Shown: piece by piece, positions 1 through 5,887 of the stretch | How the letters are laid out: each line of letters opens with the position of its first letter | How positions within the stretch are numbered: position 1 is the stretch's first letter | Source: Clostridium sp. AF27-2AA | Lineage (GTDB): Bacteria > Bacillota > Clostridia > Lachnospirales > Lachnospiraceae | Direction: 5' to 3' | Assembly (NCBI RefSeq): GCF_003478505.1 | Contig: NZ_QUFI01000042.1 | Span: 1 to 22,269 of the forward strand | Length of the DNA: 22,269 nt | Program-made: the position numbers and the translations under genes | Notes under the pieces: model-generated | Databases searched by the model: none | Told to the model about the DNA's origin: nothing | What the model saw: only the letters and a program-made list of their open reading frames with translations

Positions 1-85
1 CATCAAGGACTTCACCCAACTTACGCTGTTCCCAATCGTCCTCGAATCCTTTGAATCTCACCGCCGGAATTTTACGTTTTTCCAT
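1..85 (-). CDS. hsdS: Type I restriction-modification specificity subunit HsdS, N-terminal fragment
   Basis: Only the first 28 codons are inside the window; the gene continues beyond base 1. The peptide contains RFKGFEDDWEQRKLGE, a very typical opening of Firmicute HsdS proteins, where it leads into the first target recognition domain. HsdS supplies DNA sequence recognition for the HsdMS methylase and HsdRMS nuclease. The ATG lies three bases after the hsdM stop codon, and its ribosome binding site (GGGAGGTG) is formed by the last hsdM codons, so the two genes are translationally linked. Target specificity cannot be judged because both recognition domains lie outside the window. The identification rests on this short stretch and on the neighbouring hsdM. 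Confidence 0.85.
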   Translation of the reverse strand, partial: MEKRKIPAVRFKGFEDDWEQRKLGEVLD

Positions 86-88
86 GTC

Positions 89-2662
89 TTATTCACCTCC
101 CAGCAGCTTCTTAAATTCCATAATTCCGGCCATATCGGTGTCTGATCCGGTCAATTCGTCCAGTATTTTGATCAATTCATTCTGGGTTTTGGCAATTTCG
201 TTTTCGATATCTTCGTAAGTGTCTGCGTATTTTTCGGACAATGCTTTCACTTTCTTTTCCAGTACTCCCAGAAGATTCTCCGGCAATTTGCTGATGCCGT
301 CACAAATTGGATCAACCAACTTTACTATTAGAACATGATGGATATCTTTATCGGTCATGTTTTCGATCACCGTTTTTGTTTTCAGATGAAGTTCTTCCTC
401 AGCGGACTTAATCTCACTTTTGAGTTTCTTTTCCTCGCTGTTGAGATTTTCAACTTTGGAAAGACGTTCGATCAGGGTTTTATTTTCTTCTGCATCCTGC
501 TTTAACACCTTGATCATGGCTTTTACATTTTTTATAACAAAAGCATCGTTGCTGTCATTCAGCGCTTCGGATATGATTTCTTTTTCCTCTTCACTGCATT
601 CTTCCAGAAGGTTCTCGTATTCGGACGGAATTTCCTGTAAACGTGCTTTCTTTGCATCTACTTCATCCATGTCTGCTTTCAGGAATATCTTCTGCGCAAA
701 CTCAAATGGAATGATGTGACCTTTCCAACCTTCCTGCACTTCCTTCTCGTTGTCACCTTTCTTTTTTACGACCATATTCGGATCAACCTGACGCACCGCG
801 TTCATTCCTTCGGTCTGAATCAATTCCAAATCTCCCGTGATCTGCTCATACTCTGTTTTAAAAATCTGGTATGCTTCGTATTTATCCACAAGTGCAATCT
901 GTGCAAAACGATTCAGAATCATTCCGGCTATTTCATCTTCTGCTTTGGGAATAGAAAGCTGCTCTGCACGTTCAATCAATGCCTGATCCAGTTTTTCTCC
1001 AAGATCTGAAAAGACATCCTGATAATGCTGTAAAAAAGCTTTCACGTCTGCGTTTTCCAGAATAGCCTGCTTTAAGTGTTCTGTTCGGAGCTGCACATAA
1101 CCGCCCTCTCCCACAAATAATTCCTTTTTCAAGGATGGAAACAGATTCCAGTACGCATTTAACTCTGCAAGCTCTGTTTCCGGAATTCCGCCAAACATGG
1201 ACGCGTAAATATCCCAGCTTTCGGCTGCTTCCGATGAATCCACGTATCTCGGAATATTTAAGTTGTAGTCATTTGCCCGGATTTCTTCTCTTGTGATGCT
1301 TCTGGAATATTTCGGAATATCCAGTCGCATAGTAACCGTATCTACAATTTTTCGGATATCGCAGGCACGAAGTTTGTTGTTCTTACCTTCTTTCTCAAAA
1401 CCTTTCGATGCATCTACAATCAGCACATCTGTATTCTCCCGCTTTTGACGAAGCACCATGATAATGGTCGGAATACCGGTTCCGAAAAAGATATTTGCAG
1501 GCAGGCCAATGATCGCGTCAATATTATTCTGTTCTATCAGATTTTTTCGAATCTGCCCTTCTTCTCCGCCACGGAATAAAACGCCATGTGGGAGAACAAT
1601 GGTCATAATTCCATCTGGCTTTAAGTGATAAAGATCATGGAGAAGGAAAGCGTAATCCGCTTTTGATTTTGGTGCTATTCCATAGCGGGCATAACGCGGA
1701 TCATTCTCCTTGCCTTTTGGCTCCCATCTCTGAGAATATGGCGGATTGCTGACTACCGCATCCACATACAGCGGATCGTAAGTCATGGCCGGATCTGCTT
1801 CATCGAAATACGGCCAGTCATCTTCCAGCGTATCTCCGTTTCTCGTAACAATGTTATAGGGCAGAATTCCACGCATAACGAGATTCATGCGCGTCAGGTT
1901 GTAGGTATTTGCTTTCAGTTCCTGCGCGTAATAACGGATACAGTCTGGATTATCCATATATTTCGCAATTGCATGTCCAATATTGATCAGCAATGAACCG
2001 GATCCTGAAGTCGGATCGTAAATTTTCAATTCTTTTTGTCCCTTTAAATGCGCTGCAATCAATTCTGACATTAAGACAGAAACCTCATGCGGCGTATAGA
2101 ATTCTCCCGCCTTTTTTCCTGCATTCGCCGCGAATTTTTCAATCAGATATTCATAAATGAAGCCCAGAACATCGTAGTCCTGTCTGCCATCCATTGGAAT
2201 ATCATTGATCAGCTGAATCAGATCGCTGACGGCCTTGGTCTGGCTCTTGGTATTTTCTCCCAGCTTGCTCAGTCCTGTTTCCAGCGTGTTAAAAATCCCA
2301 TCAAATACCTTTTTGTGGGATGGAGAAATCAGTCTGGTAAAGGAAGACAAAGCCGTACGAACATTGTCCACGCTGAAATCAGAGCCCATGTGAATCCAGG
2401 TAGAAAACATATCCTTGTAGGCAATAAAATAGCCCAGACTCTGCTGTGATGCTTCCACGATCTCCGGGTCATCTTCATTCACATATTCCACAATATCTTC
2501 CGGCGCATAGTCGCGTTTTAAAAGCCACTGTTCCTGCTTATCGGAAAGGTATTTATAGAAAATAAAACCTAAAATGTAGTCTTTATATTCGTTCGCTTCG
2601 ATTTTGGATCGCATTTTATTTGCAGACTCCCATATTTTCGCCGCAAGCTGCTGTTTGTTCAC
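89..2662 (-). CDS. hsdM: Type I restriction-modification DNA methyltransferase subunit HsdM (long form)
   Basis: N6-adenine DNA methyltransferase of a type I restriction-modification system; it protects host DNA and forms a complex with HsdS and HsdR. With the start used here the protein has 857 residues. Visible motifs are GEFYTP near 186-191, the S-adenosylmethionine site DPTSGSGSLL near 216-225 and the catalytic NPPY at 306-309. The N-terminal region (NKQQLAAKIWESANKMR) is the helical HsdM N domain. I chose the GTG start at 2662 because GGAGG lies eight bases upstream; a TTG five codons earlier is also open but would place that GGAGG inside the gene. Typical HsdM proteins have about 500-550 residues; the extra 300 or so C-terminal residues are charged and partly coiled-coil-like (about 670-760). 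HsdR is not in the window. Confidence 0.93.
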   Translation of the reverse strand: MNKQQLAAKIWESANKMRSKIEANEYKDYILGFIFYKYLSDKQEQWLLKRDYAPEDIVEYVNEDDPEIVEASQQSLGYFIAYKDMFSTWIHMGSDFSVDNVRTALSSFTRLISPSHKKVFDGIFNTLETGLSKLGENTKSQTKAVSDLIQLINDIPMDGRQDYDVLGFIYEYLIEKFAANAGKKAGEFYTPHEVSVLMSELIAAHLKGQKELKIYDPTSGSGSLLINIGHAIAKYMDNPDCIRYYAQELKANTYNLTRMNLVMRGILPYNIVTRNGDTLEDDWPYFDEADPAMTYDPLYVDAVVSNPPYSQRWEPKGKENDPRYARYGIAPKSKADYAFLLHDLYHLKPDGIMTIVLPHGVLFRGGEEGQIRKNLIEQNNIDAIIGLPANIFFGTGIPTIIMVLRQKRENTDVLIVDASKGFEKEGKNNKLRACDIRKIVDTVTMRLDIPKYSRSITREEIRANDYNLNIPRYVDSSEAAESWDIYASMFGGIPETELAELNAYWNLFPSLKKELFVGEGGYVQLRTEHLKQAILENADVKAFLQHYQDVFSDLGEKLDQALIERAEQLSIPKAEDEIAGMILNRFAQIALVDKYEAYQIFKTEYEQITGDLELIQTEGMNAVRQVDPNMVVKKKGDNEKEVQEGWKGHIIPFEFAQKIFLKADMDEVDAKKARLQEIPSEYENLLEECSEEEKEIISEALNDSNDAFVIKNVKAMIKVLKQDAEENKTLIERLSKVENLNSEEKKLKSEIKSAEEELHLKTKTVIENMTDKDIHHVLIVKLVDPICDGISKLPENLLGVLEKKVKALSEKYADTYEDIENEIAKTQNELIKILDELTGSDTDMAGIMEFKKLLGGE

Positions 2663-2700
2663 GTTAGTGTCCTCCAATGCTTAAGTTCATAACTGCTTCC

Positions 2701-2706
2701 ATTATA
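2701..2706 (-). promoter_or_regulatory. Possible -10 box of the hsdM operon
   Basis: The minus strand reads TATAAT about 40 bases before the hsdM GTG codon. No good -35 box lies 16-18 bases further upstream, so this is a tentative promoter. Confidence 0.4.
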
Positions 2707-2764
2707 AACGGAGTTCTTAATTGCCGCTACTACTTTTCTCTAGCGTAAGTAATAAATACCAACA

Positions 2765-2838
2765 AAAAGTTTTTGAAATCCATTTTAAAAACTTTTCATT
2801 TTCAACAAGTTTTTTAAATCAATCTTAAAAACTTTTTT
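2765..2838. repeat. Two tandem A+T-rich palindromes, 40-bp period
   Basis: Two copies of an approximately 30-bp unit start at 2767 and 2807 and differ at about three positions. Each is itself a near-perfect dyad with arms of the type AAGTTTTT and AAAAACTT; the first copy can be extended to arms AAAAGTTTTT and AAAAACTTTT. They sit between the end of the toxin gene and the hsdM start. They could be operator sites or leftover terminator-like repeats; no function is known to me. Confidence 0.6.
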
Positions 2839-2859
2839 CCTTATTGTTTCATTCTGCAC

Positions 2860-2887
2860 AAAAAAGCAGAACCCGTTTGAGTCCTGC
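2860..2887 (-). terminator. Intrinsic terminator of the dinJ-yafQ operon
   Basis: On the minus strand GCAGGACTC pairs with GGGTTCTGC around a four-base loop and is followed by six T residues. It lies just downstream of the toxin stop codon. Confidence 0.85.
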
Positions 2888-2895
2888 CTTTCCAT

Positions 2896-3174
2896 TTACA
2901 TCCTGAAAATATCTGCATGTGAACCTGTATCCACTAATGTCAAAGTCAAAATTTCATTTTCGATCAAATATACCAACAACCAGTCCGGTTTTACATGGCA
3001 CTCTCGAAATCCCTGAAACTTACCACTTAGTCCATGGTCACGGTACTTTTCTTCTAATGTTTTACCCTGACTCAAAGTATCCACAACCTCATCCAGAAGA
3101 GATAAATCCAGTCCTCTTTTTTTCATAAGCTTATAGCTTTTCTTATAAGCAGTAGTGAATCTTACTTCGTACAT
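2896..3174 (-). CDS. yafQ: YafQ-family (RelE superfamily) toxin, mRNA interferase
   Basis: A 92-residue toxin of the RelE/YafQ superfamily, expected to cleave mRNA on the ribosome when free of its antitoxin. The residues needed by E. coli YafQ appear with the same order and spacing: H47, H60, D64-W65, H86 and F90, which suggests an active enzyme. The ATG follows directly on the TAG of the upstream antitoxin gene, and the ribosome binding site (GGAGGAG) lies inside the last antitoxin codons, so the pair is tightly coupled. A strong terminator follows the gene. The family call is by motif and length; the target codon preference cannot be predicted. Confidence 0.92.
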   Translation of the reverse strand: MYEVRFTTAYKKSYKLMKKRGLDLSLLDEVVDTLSQGKTLEEKYRDHGLSGKFQGFRECHVKPDWLLVYLIENEILTLTLVDTGSHADIFRM

Positions 3175-3447
3175 CTACTCCTCCAGTACTTTTTTCAGTT
3201 CATCCATACTGGTATATCCCTTAATATTCGGATCTCGTGATATTCTTCTTGCCTCATCCATAGCATCTAATGTACTCTGGCTAAACCGCGGCATCTCTAC
3301 ACTAAATGGAAGACCTCCACGAAGAACACACTGATGAAGGAAAAGATTTACCGCACTTGACATATCAAGGCCAAGGCTGCTAAATAAATCCATTGCCTGC
3401 TTCTTAATATCTGCATCAATACGAATCTGTGTTGGCGTTGTTGCCAT
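3175..3447 (-). CDS. dinJ: RelB/DinJ-family antitoxin
   Basis: A 90-residue antitoxin with an N-terminal ribbon-helix-helix domain (TQIRIDADIKKQAMDLFSSL, then SSAVNLFLHQ), the DNA-binding and dimerisation part of RelB/DinJ proteins. The C-terminal half would wrap and neutralise the YafQ toxin encoded immediately downstream. I chose the ATG at 3447 because AGGTGG lies eight bases upstream; a GTG four codons earlier would overlap that site. In this family the antitoxin and the complex normally repress their own promoter, and a consensus promoter lies directly upstream. Confidence 0.92.
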   Translation of the reverse strand: MATTPTQIRIDADIKKQAMDLFSSLGLDMSSAVNLFLHQCVLRGGLPFSVEMPRFSQSTLDAMDEARRISRDPNIKGYTSMDELKKVLEE

Positions 3448-3470
3448 ATTAATCACCACCTTCCGTCTTT

Positions 3471-3499
3471 ATATTATTCTTTTTAGTATACAATGTCAA
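3471..3499 (-). promoter_or_regulatory. Promoter of the dinJ-yafQ operon
   Basis: Minus strand TTGACA (3494-3499), 17-base spacer, TAATAT (3471-3476), 24 bases before the antitoxin ATG. The spacer contains GTATAC, a possible half of the autoregulatory operator. Confidence 0.8.
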
Positions 3500-3526
3500 T
3501 CTTTTCATCAATAAAATGTGTTAATC

Positions 3527-3558
3527 AAAAGAGCCGGCCTCATTCAGCCAGCTCTTTT
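3527..3558 (-). terminator. Intrinsic terminator after the small membrane protein gene
   Basis: AAAAGAGCTGGC pairs with GCCGGCTCTTTT (one G-U pair on the minus strand, a mismatch on the plus strand) around an eight-base loop. It lies 22 bases beyond the stop codon of the gene ending at 3581. Confidence 0.7.
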
Positions 3559-3580
3559 CTCCACACACAGTTCATTCCAT

Positions 3581-3718
3581 CTATTTCATCAACGGGATCT
3601 GATACTTTACCTTCCGGTAAATCTTCCATCCCAGCACGGCCGGGATTCCGATGACCATAGCCAGGGTAGATACTCCTCCGATAATCGCATACACAATTAA
3701 AATCAATACTGTCAGCAT
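3581..3718 (-). CDS. Small single-pass membrane protein of unknown function (45 residues)
   Basis: I do not recognise a named family. The peptide starts MLTVLILIVYAIIGG and consists of one long hydrophobic segment (about residues 2-31), followed by a basic tail (WKIYRKVKYQ) typical of a cytoplasmic end. The frame is open for 45 codons further upstream, but the ATG at 3718 follows AAGGGGAAGG and gives a natural membrane peptide, whereas the longer version has a composition unlike a protein. It has its own terminator and sits between a toxin-antitoxin pair and an IS605 element. It could be a membrane-acting toxin-like peptide or a housekeeping small protein; the sequence does not decide. Confidence 0.6.
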   Translation of the reverse strand: MLTVLILIVYAIIGGVSTLAMVIGIPAVLGWKIYRKVKYQIPLMK

Positions 3719-3816
3719 GTTTCCTTCCCCTTTCTGTTTGTCCTGCTCATAAATTACAGGAAATATGGTTTGTGCAGCGCATGGGCTGTAACAAAAATAT
3801 TTCCTCTCGTATTTTA

Positions 3817-3884
3817 TACAAGGTGCCAACAGAAAGGAAGTGTTTTGCCTCACCCTTAACGGGTTCTGTATAAGGTGCTAACAG
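3817..3884. repeat. Two imperfect direct repeats in the non-coding stretch beside the IS605 element
   Basis: TACAAGGTGCCAACAG (3817-3832) and GTATAAGGTGCTAACAG (3868-3884) are 51 bases apart. On the minus strand each reads CTGTTRGCACCTT followed by a TATA-like stretch, so they could be two promoter-like or binding sites upstream of the small membrane protein gene. The rest of 3719-3890 shows no open frame with a ribosome binding site. Confidence 0.5.
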
Positions 3885-3894
3885 TTTCTTTATA

Positions 3895-4060
3895 TACGGT
3901 CAAAAACTCTTTACGCTTCGTGAACTACATCGGCAATTGAATTACCGAGCATCTGATTACGAAACATAGCTCCGTAGCTTCAGAGGTGCGTCCATGACAC
4001 CCGTACTGCTACCCAGATGGGTTACACAGCTACTTTTATTGTTTTTGTACTGCTCAGCCC
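3895..4060 (-). ncRNA. Putative omega RNA (TnpB guide RNA scaffold) from the IS605 right end
   Basis: In IS605 elements the guide RNA of TnpB comes from the 3' end of tnpB and the element's right end, with the guide segment reaching into flanking DNA. Here the stretch after the tnpB stop codon holds no protein but several short pairings, including the TCGGTAA...TTGCCGA hairpin at 3930-3948. Position and strand are inferred from the family; the limits are approximate. Confidence 0.5.
3929..3949. repeat. IS605 right-end subterminal hairpin
   Basis: Minus strand: TCGGTAA, loop TTCAA, TTGCCGA, a seven-base-pair stem with one G-U pair. It closely matches the left-end copy at 5786-5807. Confidence 0.65.
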
Positions 4061-5278
4061 GGTTACGGGCATATCAATTTCTTTGCCGGATACGGCATGA
4101 TACTTTCTCAAAATGTTATAAGCTCCTACTGCATCTGCATTGTAGATCACGGTATCTACAATGTAGATGCCACGCTTTTTTCGATTTCTTTTCTCTGCAT
4201 AAATGTGCGATACTTCTTCTGACTGCGGCGGACATTGACTGGAATAGCTTTCTTCCTGTCTTATCAGGCAAATCCCTTTCATTTTAAGCTTATATTCTAA
4301 CTGCATATAGATACGGGCATATGGCAAACTGTGAAGCTTCTGGTTGGTTTTCCTCCCCAGGTTTCTCTCTTTACGAATCCCCTTTATATCTCCAATCACA
4401 ACCGTATGAATATCATTCTTTACACAATAGTTCGTGATATATCGTGTCATCTTATGAATATAATCTTTGATACAGTCATTTTTCTTTCGATAGAGTTTCT
4501 GCAGATGCTTAGATGTTTTCAGATCCTCCATTTCCCTTACAGCCTGGATCCGGCCCCATTGTGACTGGACTCTCGCGATTTCCTTGTTATAAAAATAAGA
4601 AAGAGAAAGATATTCCCTTCCAATAATAAAAGTTTTCCCTACATTATCATAACAAGTCATAAGATTATGCAAGCCCAGATCAATTGACAGATAATGTCCA
4701 TTGTCCTCTTCTGGCAAAACATCTTTCACCTCATAAATAACAAGGATCCTGCTGGTTCCGTCATTTGCCGGAGGATATATTTTTATCTGTTTTATGATAT
4801 CCATGTTTGAAAAAACAGGATTTTTCAAATAAAGGTATGCAGCACGAATATCATAGGTATGAGCCATATATTCCTTCAGCTTTTTTGGTAAAGAAAGTCT
4901 TACATTATAAGAGCCGTTTTCATGTTGAATACCATTTTGCATATACGTAATCGGCATTTTATCTTTCTTATATCTTGGGGTTCCCGGATTCTCGATACCT
5001 CCACTTTCTTTTAACCGGTAAAAAGATTTCCACGACTTGTCCAAAAGCTTGCAGATTTCCTGTGCAGTCTGTGACGGGAGTGATTTGAACCACAGATCAT
5101 CTTTATGCTTGGACTTCTGATAATACCAGTCAGGATATTTCTCCAATCCCAGATTTTTGTAGTTGGTTCTTTCATAATTGCAAACATTCCAAAGCTTGTA
5201 AGCCGCATAACACATGTGTCCTACAATATTTGCATCATTTTTATTTAATACAATGGTTGTTTCATGTGTTAACAGCAT
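4022..5278 (-). CDS. tnpB: IS605 TnpB (OrfB), RNA-guided nuclease family, variant active site
   Basis: A 418-residue TnpB of the IS200/IS605 group. TnpB proteins are guide-RNA-directed DNA nucleases, ancestors of Cas12, that help the element persist. The RuvC-I aspartate is D200 (SIDLGLHN) and the RuvC-III aspartate is D382 (YNADAVGAYNIL). At RuvC-II the usual glutamate is replaced by glycine (VVIGDIKGIRK, G296), while glutamates occur at 342-343 just before SYSSQC. This resembles TnpB groups described as having a rearranged catalytic site. Only one zinc-finger cysteine (C349) is visible and no second CxxC pair. AGAAGGAGGG precedes the ATG, directly after the tnpA stop. Whether it cuts DNA is uncertain. 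Confidence 0.9.
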   Translation of the reverse strand: MLLTHETTIVLNKNDANIVGHMCYAAYKLWNVCNYERTNYKNLGLEKYPDWYYQKSKHKDDLWFKSLPSQTAQEICKLLDKSWKSFYRLKESGGIENPGTPRYKKDKMPITYMQNGIQHENGSYNVRLSLPKKLKEYMAHTYDIRAAYLYLKNPVFSNMDIIKQIKIYPPANDGTSRILVIYEVKDVLPEEDNGHYLSIDLGLHNLMTCYDNVGKTFIIGREYLSLSYFYNKEIARVQSQWGRIQAVREMEDLKTSKHLQKLYRKKNDCIKDYIHKMTRYITNYCVKNDIHTVVIGDIKGIRKERNLGRKTNQKLHSLPYARIYMQLEYKLKMKGICLIRQEESYSSQCPPQSEEVSHIYAEKRNRKKRGIYIVDTVIYNADAVGAYNILRKYHAVSGKEIDMPVTGLSSTKTIKVAV

Positions 5279-5291
5279 ATTTTCCCTCCTT

Positions 5292-5708
5292 CTAGTAAGA
5301 TTTGCTCTGATGCTCGATATAGCGTCGGATATTTTCTTCCGACACCGAACCGATTGTTTCTACATAATATGAGTGATTCCAAAGCTGACCTTTCCAAAGT
5401 TTCTGGCGGATCGCCGGATATTTTTCAAAGAGTTTTCTTCCGGTAATTCCTTTTAAATACTTTACAATATCTGTCACTGACAGTTTCGGCGGTGCAGACA
5501 CAAAGCAATGGATATGATCACCTTCACCAACTTCAAAAAGATGAACCGTAAAACCTTTATCGGATGCTATCTTCTGAACCAGTTCTTTCAGATAAATCTC
5601 AATCTCTGCTGATAAAATTTTCCTGCGATATTTCACAGACCACACCACATGGTAATTAATATTATATACACAAGTTCTCGAATATATTAAATTATCTTTC
5701 ATACACAT
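5292..5708 (-). CDS. tnpA: IS200/IS605-family Y1 transposase TnpA
   Basis: A 138-residue single-strand DNA transposase of the HUH superfamily. The metal-binding HxH motif is H65-I-H67 (GDHIHCFVS), and the catalytic tyrosine is Y114 or Y115 (SYYVETIG). Length and order of motifs fit the family, so the enzyme looks intact. It is transcribed toward tnpB, 13 bases upstream of it. The first ATG has no clear ribosome binding site, and a second ATG two codons later is equally possible. A 20-bp hairpin lies just upstream, as in many IS200-like elements where TnpA synthesis is held low. Confidence 0.93.
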   Translation of the reverse strand: MCMKDNLIYSRTCVYNINYHVVWSVKYRRKILSAEIEIYLKELVQKIASDKGFTVHLFEVGEGDHIHCFVSAPPKLSVTDIVKYLKGITGRKLFEKYPAIRQKLWKGQLWNHSYYVETIGSVSEENIRRYIEHQSKSY

Positions 5709-5728
5709 AGTATACTATTAGATGGAAA

Positions 5729-5774
5729 GAAATGCAAGGAAAATCGAACATATTTTCGATTTTCCTTGCATTTC
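5729..5774. repeat. Perfect 20-bp stem hairpin upstream of tnpA
   Basis: The arms 5729-5748 and 5755-5774 are fully complementary with a six-base loop. It lies about 20 bases upstream of the tnpA ATG, in the left end of the IS605 element. A hairpin here could shield tnpA from outside transcription and translation. Confidence 0.8.
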
Positions 5775-5785
5775 AGACGCTTTCA

Positions 5786-5807
5786 TCTCGGCAATTGAAT
5801 AACCGAG
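5786..5807. repeat. IS605 left-end subterminal hairpin
   Basis: CTCGG (5787-5791) pairs with CCGAG (5803-5807); between them lies CAATTGAATAA, almost the same as in the right-end copy at 3929-3949. Confidence 0.65.
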
Positions 5808-5836
5808 GATTCTCGCTTATTATCCTAAAGAAAGCG

Positions 5837-5866
5837 AAAAATCCCCGCCTGCAACAGGCGAGGATT
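5837..5866 (-). terminator. Intrinsic terminator of the symporter gene
   Basis: Minus strand AATCCTCGCCTG and CAGGCGGGGATT form a 12-bp stem (one G-U pair) with a three-base loop followed by T residues, 22 bases after the stop codon. Confidence 0.85.
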
Positions 5867-5887
5867 CTCTCTCATACTGCTATATCT

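Larger units (their letters stand above)
3895..5815 (-). mobile_element. IS200/IS605-family insertion sequence (tnpA + tnpB), apparently complete
   Basis: A single-strand transposing element of about 1.9 kb, with both genes on the minus strand. The limits are approximate. They are set by similar subterminal hairpins at 3929-3949 (right end, past tnpB) and 5786-5807 (left end, before tnpA), each containing TCGGCAATTGAAT. IS605 elements have no terminal inverted repeats and make no target duplication; such subterminal hairpins are bound by TnpA. The left end abuts the terminator of the symporter gene, so the insertion need not have harmed a gene. The exact cleavage sites were not determined. 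Confidence 0.85.

Noticed and set aside
3719..3853. Longer 90-codon version of the small membrane protein
   Set aside because: The added cysteine- and aromatic-rich segment has no ribosome binding site, whereas the internal ATG has one.
3860..4020. CRISPR-like or riboswitch element suggested by the repeats next to tnpB
   Set aside because: The repeats are only two imperfect copies, and the structure is explained better by the right end of the IS605 element.
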